From: Lachnospiraceae bacterium
GTDB lineage: Bacteria; Bacillota; Clostridia; Lachnospirales; Lachnospiraceae
Length of the DNA: 36,423 bases
Assembly: GCA_017558145.1 (NCBI GenBank)
Contig: JAFYWF010000052.1
Span: 1 to 36,423, forward strand
Direction: 5' to 3'
The notes under the pieces were generated by a model. The model searched no databases and was not told where the DNA came from. It was given only the letters and a program-made list of their open reading frames with translations. Of the stretch, positions 25,098 to 34,384 are shown piece by piece; the first letter of the stretch is position 1, and every line of letters starts with the position of its first letter. The position numbers and the translations under genes were made by a program.

Positions 25098-26597
25098 TTA
25101 TTGTTGTTTGGCCTTCATTTTTGCTTTGTTTTCATACATCATCTTATCAGCATCTTCCAATCCATTACTATCCAAAATTTTACCATAACCAATGGCAAAG
25201 CTAACAGGGAAGGAACGATGGCGATTGGTATTAGAAGTATTGATGGTCAGTGTTCTCAAAAATAATTGAGGATCCTGTCCTTTCCAAAGAACAGCGAATT
25301 CATCGCCACCTTGACGAAATACCCAACCTTCGTTACCGACAGTATCACATAAAAGCTTGGCAGTAGATTGAATTAATTCATCTCCTGCAGAATGTCCTAA
25401 AACATCATTGGTTTCTTTTAAGTTATTTACATCTGCAATAAAATAATAGACATCTTCATTATTTTCTCTAAGACGAGATAAGAATTTTTCAAAGGAATTA
25501 CGGTTTCTGGTACCGGTTAGAAAATCGTAATTAGCTGCTTTATTTACAGAATCAATACATACATCTACGATCTTGGACATAAATTCATTTCCACTAGAAA
25601 ATTCAGATAGAGAAAGTAAACTATATTCCAAATGGTAATAGCCATCATAGAGTGTTTTAGTATAATCTTTTAGTTTTTCGGATGCACGATTTGCTGATAC
25701 TTCTGTATTTTCCAATAGAATAAAACCATTGTCACTAATACGGTATACTTGTCGTCCGAATTCTTTGTTACAAAAATTTTGAAGTTGCTCTAATACATGA
25801 TTCTTTGATTTCCAATCTACCTGCGGATTAGTGTGTTCTCCTTCTGTAAGGATAACAATGGAAGCAACTCTTTGTTTTTTTAATTCTATAAATTCTTTGA
25901 TTACAGTATTTAAGGCATATTGGTTAAACATACCAGTACGTTCGTCCATGTATTTATCTATATTTTCACTACTCATCAACAATCCAACTGCAGATAAAAC
26001 TACATATAAAATTACAATTAAGGATTCAGGAAACAGCAAGGACACAATTGTTACAATCACTAAAAGTGGAGTGCAAGTTAAGAGAGCTGTTCGCTTTTCT
26101 TTCTGTAAATATTTTAAGTATCTGAATCCATAGTAGGAAAGTATTGTGTTATAAAAAATTACGCATATATATACTGCATACACTTTAGGTCCAGTAGAAT
26201 AATTGGAGTATCTGCCGCTTATATAATTCAGAGGTAACATTAAAACCAAAAAAGAACATACTAAATAAGGAATTTGTAAAAAAATACGAATGCCCTTCTT
26301 TAGAACCATATGCTCTCCTAGAAGACTTTTTTCATATAAAAAAGTAAAATAAATCATGGTATTAATAGATAAAAGGTATAAAGTATGTACTGCTAAATTT
26401 ATATATGGAGGTACAATGTCCAGTAAATTTACGGTACAAAGTGTAACGTAATCAAATAAAACAACTAATAAAGCTGAGATGTAATATCCGTTAAATAATT
26501 TAGTACTTTTTAATGGTAATTGTTTTCGGGTAAAATGAAAATATCCCATGTAAATAAATAGTAATAAACATATAAAGGATGTTTTGGTATAAGCCAT
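25098..26597 (-). CDS. Membrane-bound diguanylate cyclase (GGDEF)
   Basis: 499 aa. The first about 200 residues hold roughly seven hydrophobic helices (for example SFICLLLFIYMGYF and LIVILYVVLSAVGLL), a membrane sensor module. After a linker domain, a GGDEF domain begins near residue 357 (YDFLTGTRNRN) with an intact active site GGDEF at 430-434 and the DVNNLKETND helix. The position of the inhibitory RxxD motif reads GNEG, so product inhibition through that site is unlikely. It should make cyclic di-GMP from GTP at the membrane. The start is set by AAGGAG 8 bases before ATG. The aminotransferase gene lies 49 bases upstream in the same direction. Confidence 0.9.
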   Translation of the reverse strand: MAYTKTSFICLLLFIYMGYFHFTRKQLPLKSTKLFNGYYISALLVVLFDYVTLCTVNLLDIVPPYINLAVHTLYLLSINTMIYFTFLYEKSLLGEHMVLKKGIRIFLQIPYLVCSFLVLMLPLNYISGRYSNYSTGPKVYAVYICVIFYNTILSYYGFRYLKYLQKEKRTALLTCTPLLVIVTIVSLLFPESLIVILYVVLSAVGLLMSSENIDKYMDERTGMFNQYALNTVIKEFIELKKQRVASIVILTEGEHTNPQVDWKSKNHVLEQLQNFCNKEFGRQVYRISDNGFILLENTEVSANRASEKLKDYTKTLYDGYYHLEYSLLSLSEFSSGNEFMSKIVDVCIDSVNKAANYDFLTGTRNRNSFEKFLSRLRENNEDVYYFIADVNNLKETNDVLGHSAGDELIQSTAKLLCDTVGNEGWVFRQGGDEFAVLWKGQDPQLFLRTLTINTSNTNRHRSFPVSFAIGYGKILDSNGLEDADKMMYENKAKMKAKQQ

Positions 26598-26646
26598 AAT
26601 TCCACTCCTTATGTACGTAAACTACTTTCTTGTGTATTTATTTTAA

Positions 26647-27933
26647 TTACATTTCAGAAAGTAGTTTGTTAACACTAACAAGTTTTACACAAAGTACAAA
26701 GACTTTGGCCGCAACTTCCATCTCTTCCACAGAAGGGAAAGTTGGGGCAATTCGGATGTTGGAGTCTTCAGGATCTTTTCCATATGGGAAGGTAGCACCG
26801 GCGCCTGTCATTACAACTCCTAAATCTTTACACATAGATACGATTGCCTTTGCACATCCCGGCATAGAATTAAAGGAAATAAAATATCCGCCGCGAGGTT
26901 TAATCCAAGTACCAATTTCAAGACCTTCGATTTCAGCATCTAATGCATCTAAGACAGCAGCAAATTTTGGTCTTAAAAGCTCAGCATGTTTTTTCATATG
27001 GGCATTTAAACCATGAATATCTTTAAAAAATCTTGCATGACGAAGTTGATTGATTTTATCGTGACCAATGGTCTGAATTGTCATACGACTTAAGATATAA
27101 TCAATATTTTCTTTGGAAGATGCAATTGCAGAAACACCAGAACCAGGGAAACTGATTTTGGAAGTTGATGAGAAAATATATACCATATTTGGATTTCCTG
27201 CTTTTTCACACTCATCCAAAATATTTAAAATTTCATCTTGTGTATCTTCATACAAATGGTGAATACAATAAGCATTATCCCAATAAATACGGAAATCTTC
27301 AGCAGCAGGTTTTAATGCTGCAAAACGTTTTACCGTTTCATCTGAATAAGAAATTCCGGTTGGATTAGAATATTTTGGAACACACCAGATTCCTTTTACG
27401 GCAGGATCGTTATTCACATATTCTTCTACCATATCCATATCAGGACCATTGTCATATAATGGTATATTAATCATTTCAATACCAAAAGCTTCTGTAATAC
27501 TAAAATGTCTGTCATAACCCGGAACAGGACATAAGAATTTTACTTTATCCAATTTAAACCAAGGTGTATATCCATTTACCCCATGAGTAAAGGAACGTGA
27601 AACGGTATCGTACATAACATTTAAGCTGGAGTTACCGCATACGATTACATTATTTTTTTCTACAGACATCATGTCAGCCATAAGTTGACGGCATTCACCA
27701 ATACCATCTAAATCTCCGTAGTTACGGGTATCATTTCCCATCATTGTTTTCATGTCAGAAGCACTATTAATAATATCCAACATAGGCTCACATAGATCTA
27801 ACTGTGTAAAGCCGGGTTTTCCACGAGCCATATTTAATTTTAAACCTTTGGCTTCCATGGTTTTGTATTCTTCTTCCAAAGCAGCTTTCATAGTAAGTAA
27901 TTCATTTTTGCTGAGTTCTTTGTATGGTTTCAT
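26647..27933 (-). CDS. Type Ic (MocR-subgroup) aspartate aminotransferase
   Basis: Start at 27933 chosen because GAGGA lies 8 bases upstream; an in-frame GTG at 27948 precedes it. 428 aa PLP enzyme of fold type I: GKPGF substrate loop, N189-P190-TG in KYSNPTG, D219-N220-AY, and the Schiff-base lysine K259 in SSTSKISFPGSG; the GWI-like C-terminal arginine region is PEDSNIRIAP. Sequence features match the Asp_aminotransf (PF12897) group, which transfers amino groups between aspartate (or alanine/aromatics) and 2-oxoglutarate. No helix-turn-helix is present, so it is not a MocR regulator. It might share a transcript with the downstream cyclase. Confidence 0.88.
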   Translation of the reverse strand: MKPYKELSKNELLTMKAALEEEYKTMEAKGLKLNMARGKPGFTQLDLCEPMLDIINSASDMKTMMGNDTRNYGDLDGIGECRQLMADMMSVEKNNVIVCGNSSLNVMYDTVSRSFTHGVNGYTPWFKLDKVKFLCPVPGYDRHFSITEAFGIEMINIPLYDNGPDMDMVEEYVNNDPAVKGIWCVPKYSNPTGISYSDETVKRFAALKPAAEDFRIYWDNAYCIHHLYEDTQDEILNILDECEKAGNPNMVYIFSSTSKISFPGSGVSAIASSKENIDYILSRMTIQTIGHDKINQLRHARFFKDIHGLNAHMKKHAELLRPKFAAVLDALDAEIEGLEIGTWIKPRGGYFISFNSMPGCAKAIVSMCKDLGVVMTGAGATFPYGKDPEDSNIRIAPTFPSVEEMEVAAKVFVLCVKLVSVNKLLSEM

Positions 27934-28178
27934 AATTTTAGTCCTCACATTTTTTAAATTTACATTCTTGTTTTACAAGCAAAATTCTCCAAAAGAATAT
28001 GCTGTATCGCAGTATGATTGTATACAATGCGACTATTATTCCCTATTTTACTTGAAAATAAAGTGTTTGGCAATTCTATTTTGAAAGATTATTCTAGAAT
28101 TATTCCGGAAACATACAGAAAAGAGTGCAAAAACTTTCTTTTGTCTTATTATAAAATAAGATCATCGTTGGAAGAGAA
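27934..28178. other. Intergenic region between divergent genes, no gene seen
   Basis: The region between the aminotransferase and the operon at 28263 spans 329 bases. It holds a CTTGTTTTACAAG inverted repeat near 27967-27979, close to the aminotransferase start, which could be an operator. A 62-codon open frame (28018-28206) lacks a ribosome binding site and runs through the next promoter, so it is not called as a gene. Confidence 0.4.
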
Positions 28179-28207
28179 TTGGATAAAGTTGTCAGAAGTA
28201 GTATAAT
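28179..28207 (+). promoter_or_regulatory. Promoter of the kinase/OLD operon
   Basis: TTGGAT (28179-28184), exactly 17 bp, TATAAT (28202-28207). A start site near 28214 leaves about 50 bases to the first gene. It is the only good promoter found between here and 34488, so it probably serves five genes. Confidence 0.75.
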
Positions 28208-28262
28208 GAACAAAAACAAATGCAAAAATAGTGAAATCTATTGCAAGAAGGGATAAAGATAA

Positions 28263-29189
28263 ATGACAGAAAATATAGAAAATAAAGATAAAAATAAAAT
28301 TAGAATAGAACATATCTTGCTTCTTATTATTGGCGTTATAGTAGTGATTTTTTTCGTTATGGATCTGAAAATAAAAAAACAAGAACAAATGGCAGTTGTA
28401 ACATTAGAATGTACGGATATGTATAACGATACAAAATGGAAACAGCAAGCATACATAGATGATGCATACTTAAAAGAGATTTTAGATAAAAGAAATAAAG
28501 AGTTTCAAATTCCGATTAAAGAAGAGGGATATGATACGGAAGAGTTAGAGGAGCTTGCACGTTCAGCTAATGTGCTTGTTACTATATTTGATAGCAAAGA
28601 TAGAAGTACATTTTCTCTTCATAGCGGATTTATTTATGATATTACAGATTCGTTTCTTTATGTTTGTATTCCTAAGTCTTTCATCATTGACTCCGAAGAA
28701 GATTGGGAGAAAGAAAATTATGGAATAGATCAAATGAGTATAAAATTGTATACCGGTGAAGAAAAACATGGAGATAATCCAACCATTTTGATACAGGTAA
28801 AAAATATTAGAATTAGCAAAGAATATGATTTAGCAATGGTAGCCATTCCGAGAAATCAGATCAAAGAATCAGAGGTTAAAAAATTACATACCATCAATGT
28901 GGATAATTTGTATCATTTAGATGGAAAATATGTGACATTATATTCCTTCTCTTATCAATTTAATGGAAAGAGTACGCCTAAATGGAGTATGCAGGAAGTT
29001 ATTATAGAAACAACGGATGTAGGATATCCGGTAGAATCTTCTGCTAGTTTGCATAGGGGTCCACAGGGAGCTGCTTGCTATGATTATCATGGAAATTTTT
29101 ATGGTGTTTTAAATGGAAGTTCTTGCAACTACCAAATCATATTTCCTGAATTTTATGAGTTGATATTAGATTTGCATCCTAATTATTAA
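28263..29189 (+). CDS. Membrane-anchored trypsin-fold protein, probably catalytically dead
   Basis: 308 aa. A charged cytoplasmic N-terminus, one membrane helix (about 17-33, HILLLIIGVIVVIFFVMD), then an exported domain. The domain reads like trypsin-type peptidases of the HtrA/S1 sort: SGFIYD at 121-126 followed by LYVCIPKSF where a TxxHV motif is expected, YDLAMVAI (D189) like the DLAVLKI strand, and RGPQGAACYDYHGNFYGVL (265-283) where GNSGGPxxDxxGxVVGI is expected. The putative Asp remains but His and Ser positions appear lost (K or S at 138-139 and Q268). It would therefore be a sensor or scaffold. The gene starts after AAGAAGGGAT and ends 25 bases before the kinase. The fold call is by eye. 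Confidence 0.6.
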   Translation: MTENIENKDKNKIRIEHILLLIIGVIVVIFFVMDLKIKKQEQMAVVTLECTDMYNDTKWKQQAYIDDAYLKEILDKRNKEFQIPIKEEGYDTEELEELARSANVLVTIFDSKDRSTFSLHSGFIYDITDSFLYVCIPKSFIIDSEEDWEKENYGIDQMSIKLYTGEEKHGDNPTILIQVKNIRISKEYDLAMVAIPRNQIKESEVKKLHTINVDNLYHLDGKYVTLYSFSYQFNGKSTPKWSMQEVIIETTDVGYPVESSASLHRGPQGAACYDYHGNFYGVLNGSSCNYQIIFPEFYELILDLHPNY

Positions 29190-29214
29190 ATAGAACAATA
29201 TGAGGAGAAAAACA

Positions 29215-30984
29215 ATGAACACAAATGATATTTGTATGAGTTGTATGGTAGGAAAACTCAACAATGAAAAAGTGTGCCTTAACTGTAAGGGAAAGGATTC
29301 TGAGATACAAAATAATAGCAGACATTTACCCCTTAGAACGATTTTAAATGGGAAGTATTTGGTGGGAAAGGTTTTAGGCGAGGGTGGTTTTGGAATTACC
29401 TATATTGGTTTTGATCTGAATTTGGAAATTCGTGTGGCAATTAAAGAATTTTGTCCGAGAGAATATGCAGGAAGAGATGCCACGGATAGCCAAACTATTT
29501 TGCCCTTTGATAAAAGTAGTGAAGAAATTTTTGAGGCTGAAAAAAGTAAGTTTTTAAAAGAGGCAAGAAATCTTGCTAAATTCAGAAATGAAACCAATGT
29601 TGTATCCGTTTTAGATTATTTTGTCGAAAATGGAACAGCATATATTGTTATGGATTATATTGATGGTATTACTCTTAGAACATATGCTCAAAATTGGAAA
29701 CAAAAAGAGAAAAGAATGCCTTTGGAATCTGTGTTAGAACTTTTGCAACCAATTATGGAAGTTTTAGAAAAAATACATAAAGAAAATATTGTACATCGTG
29801 ATATCAGTCCGGATAATATTATGATTGAGAAATATGGAAAGGAGGCATATCTAATTGATTTTGGGACTGCAAGAGATTATGTATCGTCTCATTCTATGTC
29901 TTCTTATCAGAAAGGAAGTTATACACCCCTAGAGCAGCAAAGTAGAAAGGGAGAACAGGGACCATGGACGGATGTGTATGCATTGTGTGCAACTATATAC
30001 GTGTGTATCACAGGGAAAACCATTCCATTGGCGGTAGATAGAATTATGGAGGATGATTTGATTCCGCCTCACAAACTGGGAATTCAAATTTCGCAGAAAC
30101 AGGAATCTGCTCTGATGAGAGGATTGGCTCTTTTGGTGGAAGATAGAATTTCTTCGATCAAAGAATTAAGAGAAGCATTATATGAAGATGTCAGCTTTTT
30201 AGAAAAGATGTCAAAGATAGAGGAGAAAGAGGAAGAAAAGGCAGAAGAAAACGTTTGGCAGAAGCATGGGGAAGAAACAGAACAAAAAAGATTTTTGAAG
30301 GAAGAAGTATCTGTAAAAGCAACAGAGGAAAAATCAGAAGAAAATAAAGGCGATTTAGAAACCATTTCAAAAACAGGAGCTGATGTGGAAAGGACACATC
30401 GAAAACGTAGGTGGAAAATAGTATTTCTTAGTCTCATAATCATATTATTAATAGTCGCTTCTCGGTTATTCATATATAGAAATTATACCATTAGAAAGAT
30501 GCCTGGAGAGATAGAAGTGGAATGGAATAAGGACAATGGTATTGAAACCATATCCTTAAAAGACATCGATTATATTTCGTGGCGAGTTATGAATGTAGAT
30601 CATAAATCAGATGGTACAAAAATAATTTCTAAATGCGATTATCAGAATGGAAAGAAATCGGTAGAACATATAGAGGAACAGGGTGTCATAAAGCAGAAAA
30701 TATATTATAATTTAGGAGATGATGGAAAAGAAGTCAGAACCTATGTGTCAGACAATCACTATACCTTTGAAGTTATGGATAATGAGGGTATGGTTAAAAG
30801 AAGCGGAGTTTATAAATCAGGTCGACTTATAGAGAGTACTTGGTATTACAATAATGGCGACATTTGTAGTATTGAGTATCAGGATGAAAATAATTATCAT
30901 AGTATCAGAACAAATTCTGAAGGAGTTATGCTCAAAGAATACTTCGTAAAAAACGGAGAAATTGTTGAGAAAATTGAGTATTAA
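29215..30984 (+). CDS. Zinc-ribbon Hanks-type Ser/Thr protein kinase with membrane anchor
   Basis: Start at 29215 chosen from GAGGAG 7 bases upstream. 589 aa. Order: zinc ribbon with C7-x2-C10 and C21-x2-C24; kinase domain (about 48-325) with GEGGFG glycine loop, K77 in VAIKEF, catalytic HRDISPDN (D196) and DFG at 215-217; an acidic linker (about 331-392); a membrane helix (about 402-420); and an exterior domain of about 170 residues with MORN-like repeated strands (MKRSGVYKSGRLIESTWYYN type). All active-site residues are present, so it should phosphorylate Ser/Thr targets. The zinc ribbon and linker are common in Lachnospiraceae kinases. It sits directly after the trypsin-fold protein; both would place a domain outside the cell. 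Confidence 0.9.
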   Translation: MNTNDICMSCMVGKLNNEKVCLNCKGKDSEIQNNSRHLPLRTILNGKYLVGKVLGEGGFGITYIGFDLNLEIRVAIKEFCPREYAGRDATDSQTILPFDKSSEEIFEAEKSKFLKEARNLAKFRNETNVVSVLDYFVENGTAYIVMDYIDGITLRTYAQNWKQKEKRMPLESVLELLQPIMEVLEKIHKENIVHRDISPDNIMIEKYGKEAYLIDFGTARDYVSSHSMSSYQKGSYTPLEQQSRKGEQGPWTDVYALCATIYVCITGKTIPLAVDRIMEDDLIPPHKLGIQISQKQESALMRGLALLVEDRISSIKELREALYEDVSFLEKMSKIEEKEEEKAEENVWQKHGEETEQKRFLKEEVSVKATEEKSEENKGDLETISKTGADVERTHRKRRWKIVFLSLIIILLIVASRLFIYRNYTIRKMPGEIEVEWNKDNGIETISLKDIDYISWRVMNVDHKSDGTKIISKCDYQNGKKSVEHIEEQGVIKQKIYYNLGDDGKEVRTYVSDNHYTFEVMDNEGMVKRSGVYKSGRLIESTWYYNNGDICSIEYQDENNYHSIRTNSEGVMLKEYFVKNGEIVEKIEY

Positions 30985-31042
30985 GAGTGTAGTAAAAGAC
31001 AGAATCATACAAATTGAGAGTAAAGAAAAGTGAGGAAAGCGT

Positions 31043-31828
31043 GTGAAAAATACCGTAGATGAAATTAAAAATATAACCGGAAAACAAATTAAAAAAGGAA
31101 TTCAAAAAACGCGGGAATTGAAATTTTATCTTTTGAAATTTGCTGTTCGTATTGCTATTTTTTTAGGGGTTCTATTTTTTTATATTCAAGATAGAGATTT
31201 GATGGGAAGTTTGATGAATCAGCCGTTTTGGCATGGATTTACATTGATTCATCTGATTTGGATTATCTTTATGGGATTAATGTTTTTGCATCTGATTCCT
31301 AATAATAAATTATCGATGGCATGGAAGAAGGCAAAGGAAACAGAGTATCGACCGGTGGAAAACTATGATGAACTGGAATTGATGAAATTTGTACAAAAAC
31401 AAAATATTGCGGCTTGGAAAGTAATGTTAGTATGGTTATGTTTCAATGCGGTATGGGGAATGTTATATTTGTTTGGAATATTAAATTCCAGTGATTTATT
31501 GATGTTAACTGTATTTTATTTTTTAAGTGATTATATTTGTATTTTATTGTTTTGTCCTTTCCAAAAGATATGGATGAAAAATAAATGTTGTATCAATTGT
31601 CGCATATATGATTGGGGACATTTTATGATGTTCACACCTATGTTGTTTATTAAAAATTTTTATAGTTGGAGTTTGTTTTTTACCTCTCTTGTGGTTTTAA
31701 TTCATTGGGAAATTGTTTATGCAAAACATCCGGAACGTTTTTGGGAAGGATCAAATCAGACTTTACAGTGTAGAAATTGCAAAGAAAGAACTTGTCAAAT
31801 TAAGAAGAAGCTTAGTTCAGGGAAATGA
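31043..31828 (+). CDS. Unrecognised Cys-rich integral membrane protein
   Basis: 261 aa from a GTG start with GAGGAAAG upstream. About five hydrophobic segments are visible (for example 35-47, 65-83, 120-140, 145-168 and 195-220) after a basic N-terminus. Two cysteine clusters are notable: CCINC at about 182-186, between membrane segments, and CRNCKERTC near the C-terminus. Such CxxC pairs may bind zinc or iron, or form redox pairs. HPERFWEG precedes the last cluster. I know no function. It lies 58 bases after the kinase and 58 bases before the YhhN gene, so probably within the same operon. Confidence 0.75.
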   Translation: MKNTVDEIKNITGKQIKKGIQKTRELKFYLLKFAVRIAIFLGVLFFYIQDRDLMGSLMNQPFWHGFTLIHLIWIIFMGLMFLHLIPNNKLSMAWKKAKETEYRPVENYDELELMKFVQKQNIAAWKVMLVWLCFNAVWGMLYLFGILNSSDLLMLTVFYFLSDYICILLFCPFQKIWMKNKCCINCRIYDWGHFMMFTPMLFIKNFYSWSLFFTSLVVLIHWEIVYAKHPERFWEGSNQTLQCRNCKERTCQIKKKLSSGK

Positions 31829-31886
31829 TATTATCGTAAGGAAATATTGATTTGAGATAATAATGTAGAAAAAACTTGGGGGAAAA

Positions 31887-32504
31887 ATGTTAACAGTTTA
31901 TTTAGTCTTTATGGCCCTTGCAATTTTTCATAGAAATAAAAAAACGTATATTTATTTTAAGACATTAACCAGTCTTATGTTTGTAATAACAGGAATATAT
32001 TATGGAATTCAAAATCATTATTTTATATTAATTCCGACGCTGGTGGGTTTTTTCATTGGTGACATTATGTTGGCAACAAAGTTAAGAAGGAGCTTTATCT
32101 ATGGTATGGGTGGTTTTCTTTTGGCTGATGTATGGTTACTAACTTGTTTGTATGAATTAAAAAATATTAGTAGATATGATTTTATTTTGCCTATAATTGC
32201 AATCATTTTTATAACAATCATTGGTAAACATCCGAAAATGCATTTGGGTCATTATAAGAAACCTATGTATGGGTATGGCATAATATTATCGTTGGCTGTC
32301 GCAAATAGTATAGGATGTTATCTTATTTATAGGATGCCTACGTATCTTTTTTTATCTATTGGAATGGTATTTTATTTTATCTCTGATTTTTTATTAATGT
32401 TCCAATATTTTTATAAAACAGAACATAGAGATAAATTGAAATTGGCAAAGATGTTTTTTTATTTTATAGGAGCGTATTTGATAGCGTATAGTATTGGAGT
32501 ATAA
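31887..32504 (+). CDS. YhhN-family membrane protein (lysoplasmalogenase-like)
   Basis: 205 aa with about eight hydrophobic segments and the YhhN/TMEM86 pattern: FKTLTS near residue 25, GDIMLA in the third segment, FLLADVW, and FYFISDFLLMF near the C-terminus. Known members hydrolyse the vinyl ether bond of lysoplasmalogens in the membrane. Many anaerobic clostridia contain plasmalogens, so the substrate could be native. GGGGGA precedes the ATG. It is inside the kinase-led gene series, 17 bases before the OLD-family gene. Confidence 0.8.
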   Translation: MLTVYLVFMALAIFHRNKKTYIYFKTLTSLMFVITGIYYGIQNHYFILIPTLVGFFIGDIMLATKLRRSFIYGMGGFLLADVWLLTCLYELKNISRYDFILPIIAIIFITIIGKHPKMHLGHYKKPMYGYGIILSLAVANSIGCYLIYRMPTYLFLSIGMVFYFISDFLLMFQYFYKTEHRDKLKLAKMFFYFIGAYLIAYSIGV

Positions 32505-32521
32505 AAGAAAGGGGCGAATGC

Positions 32522-34372
32522 ATGCAGATTACACTTTTAGAGATTAAGAATTTTAAATCTATTAAAAATCTTTGTATAAAAGATGTGGAAAACTGTTTGA
32601 TTCTGGTGGGGAAAAATAATACCGGTAAAACTGTTGTGTTGGATGCCATTCGCGCTGTAACCGGAAATTATAAAGTAAAAGAAACGGATTTTAATGAGCG
32701 TAAACAAAATATTGAGATTGCCATGACTTTGGAAATATCAGAAGAAGATTTGCATCAGTTTCATAACTATGGTTTGGTGAGTCATTATAAAAAATATGAT
32801 TCTTGGTTCAAAGAGTTTCAAAAGAAACTACCATGCTATGAAAATGGGAAAATGACGTTTGTTTGTTCTATTAATCAGAATGGGACGATTCGATATGATG
32901 ATGGAAAAAGTAAAAACAATGATTGCATCATTGAGGTTTTGCCTAAAGTACATTTTATAGATACTGCTAGGAAATTAAAATCATTTCAGGAAGATTTCTT
33001 CTTATTAAGGCAGGCAAAAGAATTACAGAATTTAAAATCAAATACTTGTGTATTTGATAATACCAGAAAATGTAATCAGTGTTTTCAGTGTATCGGTCTA
33101 ATCAATCAAAAATCACCCAAAGAAATGACGATTCGTGAAACAGCACTTTTGTTGGAACACAAAATGTATCAGTTGGACTTGCAATCTTTATCAGAGAAGG
33201 TAAATCATAATTATCGTAAAAACGGTGGTATGGAAGAAATTACCTATAAGATGAATTGTAACTGGGATCAAATATTATCTGTAAAGGTAGAAGCAAACCG
33301 AAAAGAAACGGGACATAACACTTTAGTTGAGCATTTGGGAAATGGTATGCGAAGCATTTATATGTTATCGCTGTTGGAAACCTATGTAGAAGAAGAACAA
33401 AAAATTCCAAGTATTATCATCGTAGAGTATCCGGAGCTATTTTTACATCCTTCTTTACAAAAATCAGCCAGTAAGATATTATATAAACTATCGAAAAAAA
33501 ATCAGGTTGTATTTACAACACATTCACCTAATATGGTATCTAATTTTACCCGTGGACAGGTGTGTCAGGTAGTGTTAGATAAAGAGGGTTATTCTATAGC
33601 AAGACAGAACGCTGAGATAGATGACATCTTGAATGATTTGGGATATAGTGCCAATGATTTTTTAAATGTAGATTTCGTATTTATCGTAGAAGGAAAACAG
33701 GATAAGAATAGGTTGCCGTTGTTGTTAGAAAAGTATTACAGTGACATTCATGATGAAAACGGTGAATTATCCAGAATTTCCATTATTACGACAAATAGTT
33801 GTACTAATATTAAGACGTACGCTAACTTAAAATACATGAATCAGCTCTATTTGCGGGATCAATTTTTAATGATTCGAGATGGGGACGGAAAGAACGCAGA
33901 GGAATTAGCGAATCAGTTATGCCGCTACTATGGCGAGCGTAATCGACAAGAAGTTGATAAGTTACCACGTGTCCGCAGAGAGAATGTTCTTATATTAAAG
34001 TATTATTCCTTCGAAAATTATTTTTTAAATCCATCTGTTATGATGCAGTTGGGAATTGTTAAAAGTGAAGAGCATTTTTGGAGAATATTATATTCAAAAT
34101 GGAAAAAGTATCTTTACAAAATATCTAGTGGTAGACGATTCCAAGAAAGAATTGGTAAGACAGTAGAATCGGTAGAGGATATTAAAGAGCATTTTGAAGA
34201 GTTTAAGATTTATATGAGGGGTCATAATCTTTATGACATCTTTTATGGAAGATACCGCGACCGTGAAACTGTTATTTTGAAGGAGTACCTGGAGATTGCT
34301 CCAAGAGAAGATTTCAGAGATATTTTAGATACTATTGATTCCATAGTATATTTTAACAGCCGCAAGAAATAA
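32522..34372 (+). CDS. OLD-family ATPase with TOPRIM nuclease domain
   Basis: 616 aa. N-terminal ABC-type ATPase: Walker A GKNNTGKT (30-37), signature-like LGNGMRS (272-278), Walker B-like IIIVEYPELFLHP (298-310, with Glu-Tyr instead of the usual Glu-Glu pair) and FTTHSP (331-336). A TOPRIM domain follows with E390 in IVEGKQD and D453/D455 in RDGDG, then the YSFENYFL motif (495-502) typical of OLD nucleases. A four-cysteine cluster (C176, C184, C187, C190) interrupts the ATPase domain and probably binds a metal. OLD proteins are ATP-dependent DNA nucleases in phage exclusion or Gabija (GajA), but no UvrD-like partner is next to it. The gene is 17 bases after YhhN, with a ribosome binding site AAAGGGG. 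Confidence 0.88.
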   Translation: MQITLLEIKNFKSIKNLCIKDVENCLILVGKNNTGKTVVLDAIRAVTGNYKVKETDFNERKQNIEIAMTLEISEEDLHQFHNYGLVSHYKKYDSWFKEFQKKLPCYENGKMTFVCSINQNGTIRYDDGKSKNNDCIIEVLPKVHFIDTARKLKSFQEDFFLLRQAKELQNLKSNTCVFDNTRKCNQCFQCIGLINQKSPKEMTIRETALLLEHKMYQLDLQSLSEKVNHNYRKNGGMEEITYKMNCNWDQILSVKVEANRKETGHNTLVEHLGNGMRSIYMLSLLETYVEEEQKIPSIIIVEYPELFLHPSLQKSASKILYKLSKKNQVVFTTHSPNMVSNFTRGQVCQVVLDKEGYSIARQNAEIDDILNDLGYSANDFLNVDFVFIVEGKQDKNRLPLLLEKYYSDIHDENGELSRISIITTNSCTNIKTYANLKYMNQLYLRDQFLMIRDGDGKNAEELANQLCRYYGERNRQEVDKLPRVRRENVLILKYYSFENYFLNPSVMMQLGIVKSEEHFWRILYSKWKKYLYKISSGRRFQERIGKTVESVEDIKEHFEEFKIYMRGHNLYDIFYGRYRDRETVILKEYLEIAPREDFRDILDTIDSIVYFNSRKK

Positions 34373-34384
34373 GCGGCTGTTTAC
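34355..34384 (+). terminator. Hairpin overlapping the end of the OLD-family gene
   Basis: AACAGCCGC (34355-34363) and GCGGCTGTT (34373-34381) form a perfect 9-bp stem with the stop codon in the loop. Only TTTA follows, so termination is likely partial. Confidence 0.6.

Noticed and set aside
28018..28206. A 62-codon open frame upstream of the trypsin-fold gene
   Set aside because: No ribosome binding site precedes its TTG or ATG, and its 3' end overlaps the strong promoter at 28179-28207.
32522..34372. Gabija (GajAB) defence system
   Set aside because: The OLD-like protein resembles GajA in domain order, but the neighbouring genes are YhhN upstream and an acyl-CoA ligase downstream; no UvrD-like GajB is present.
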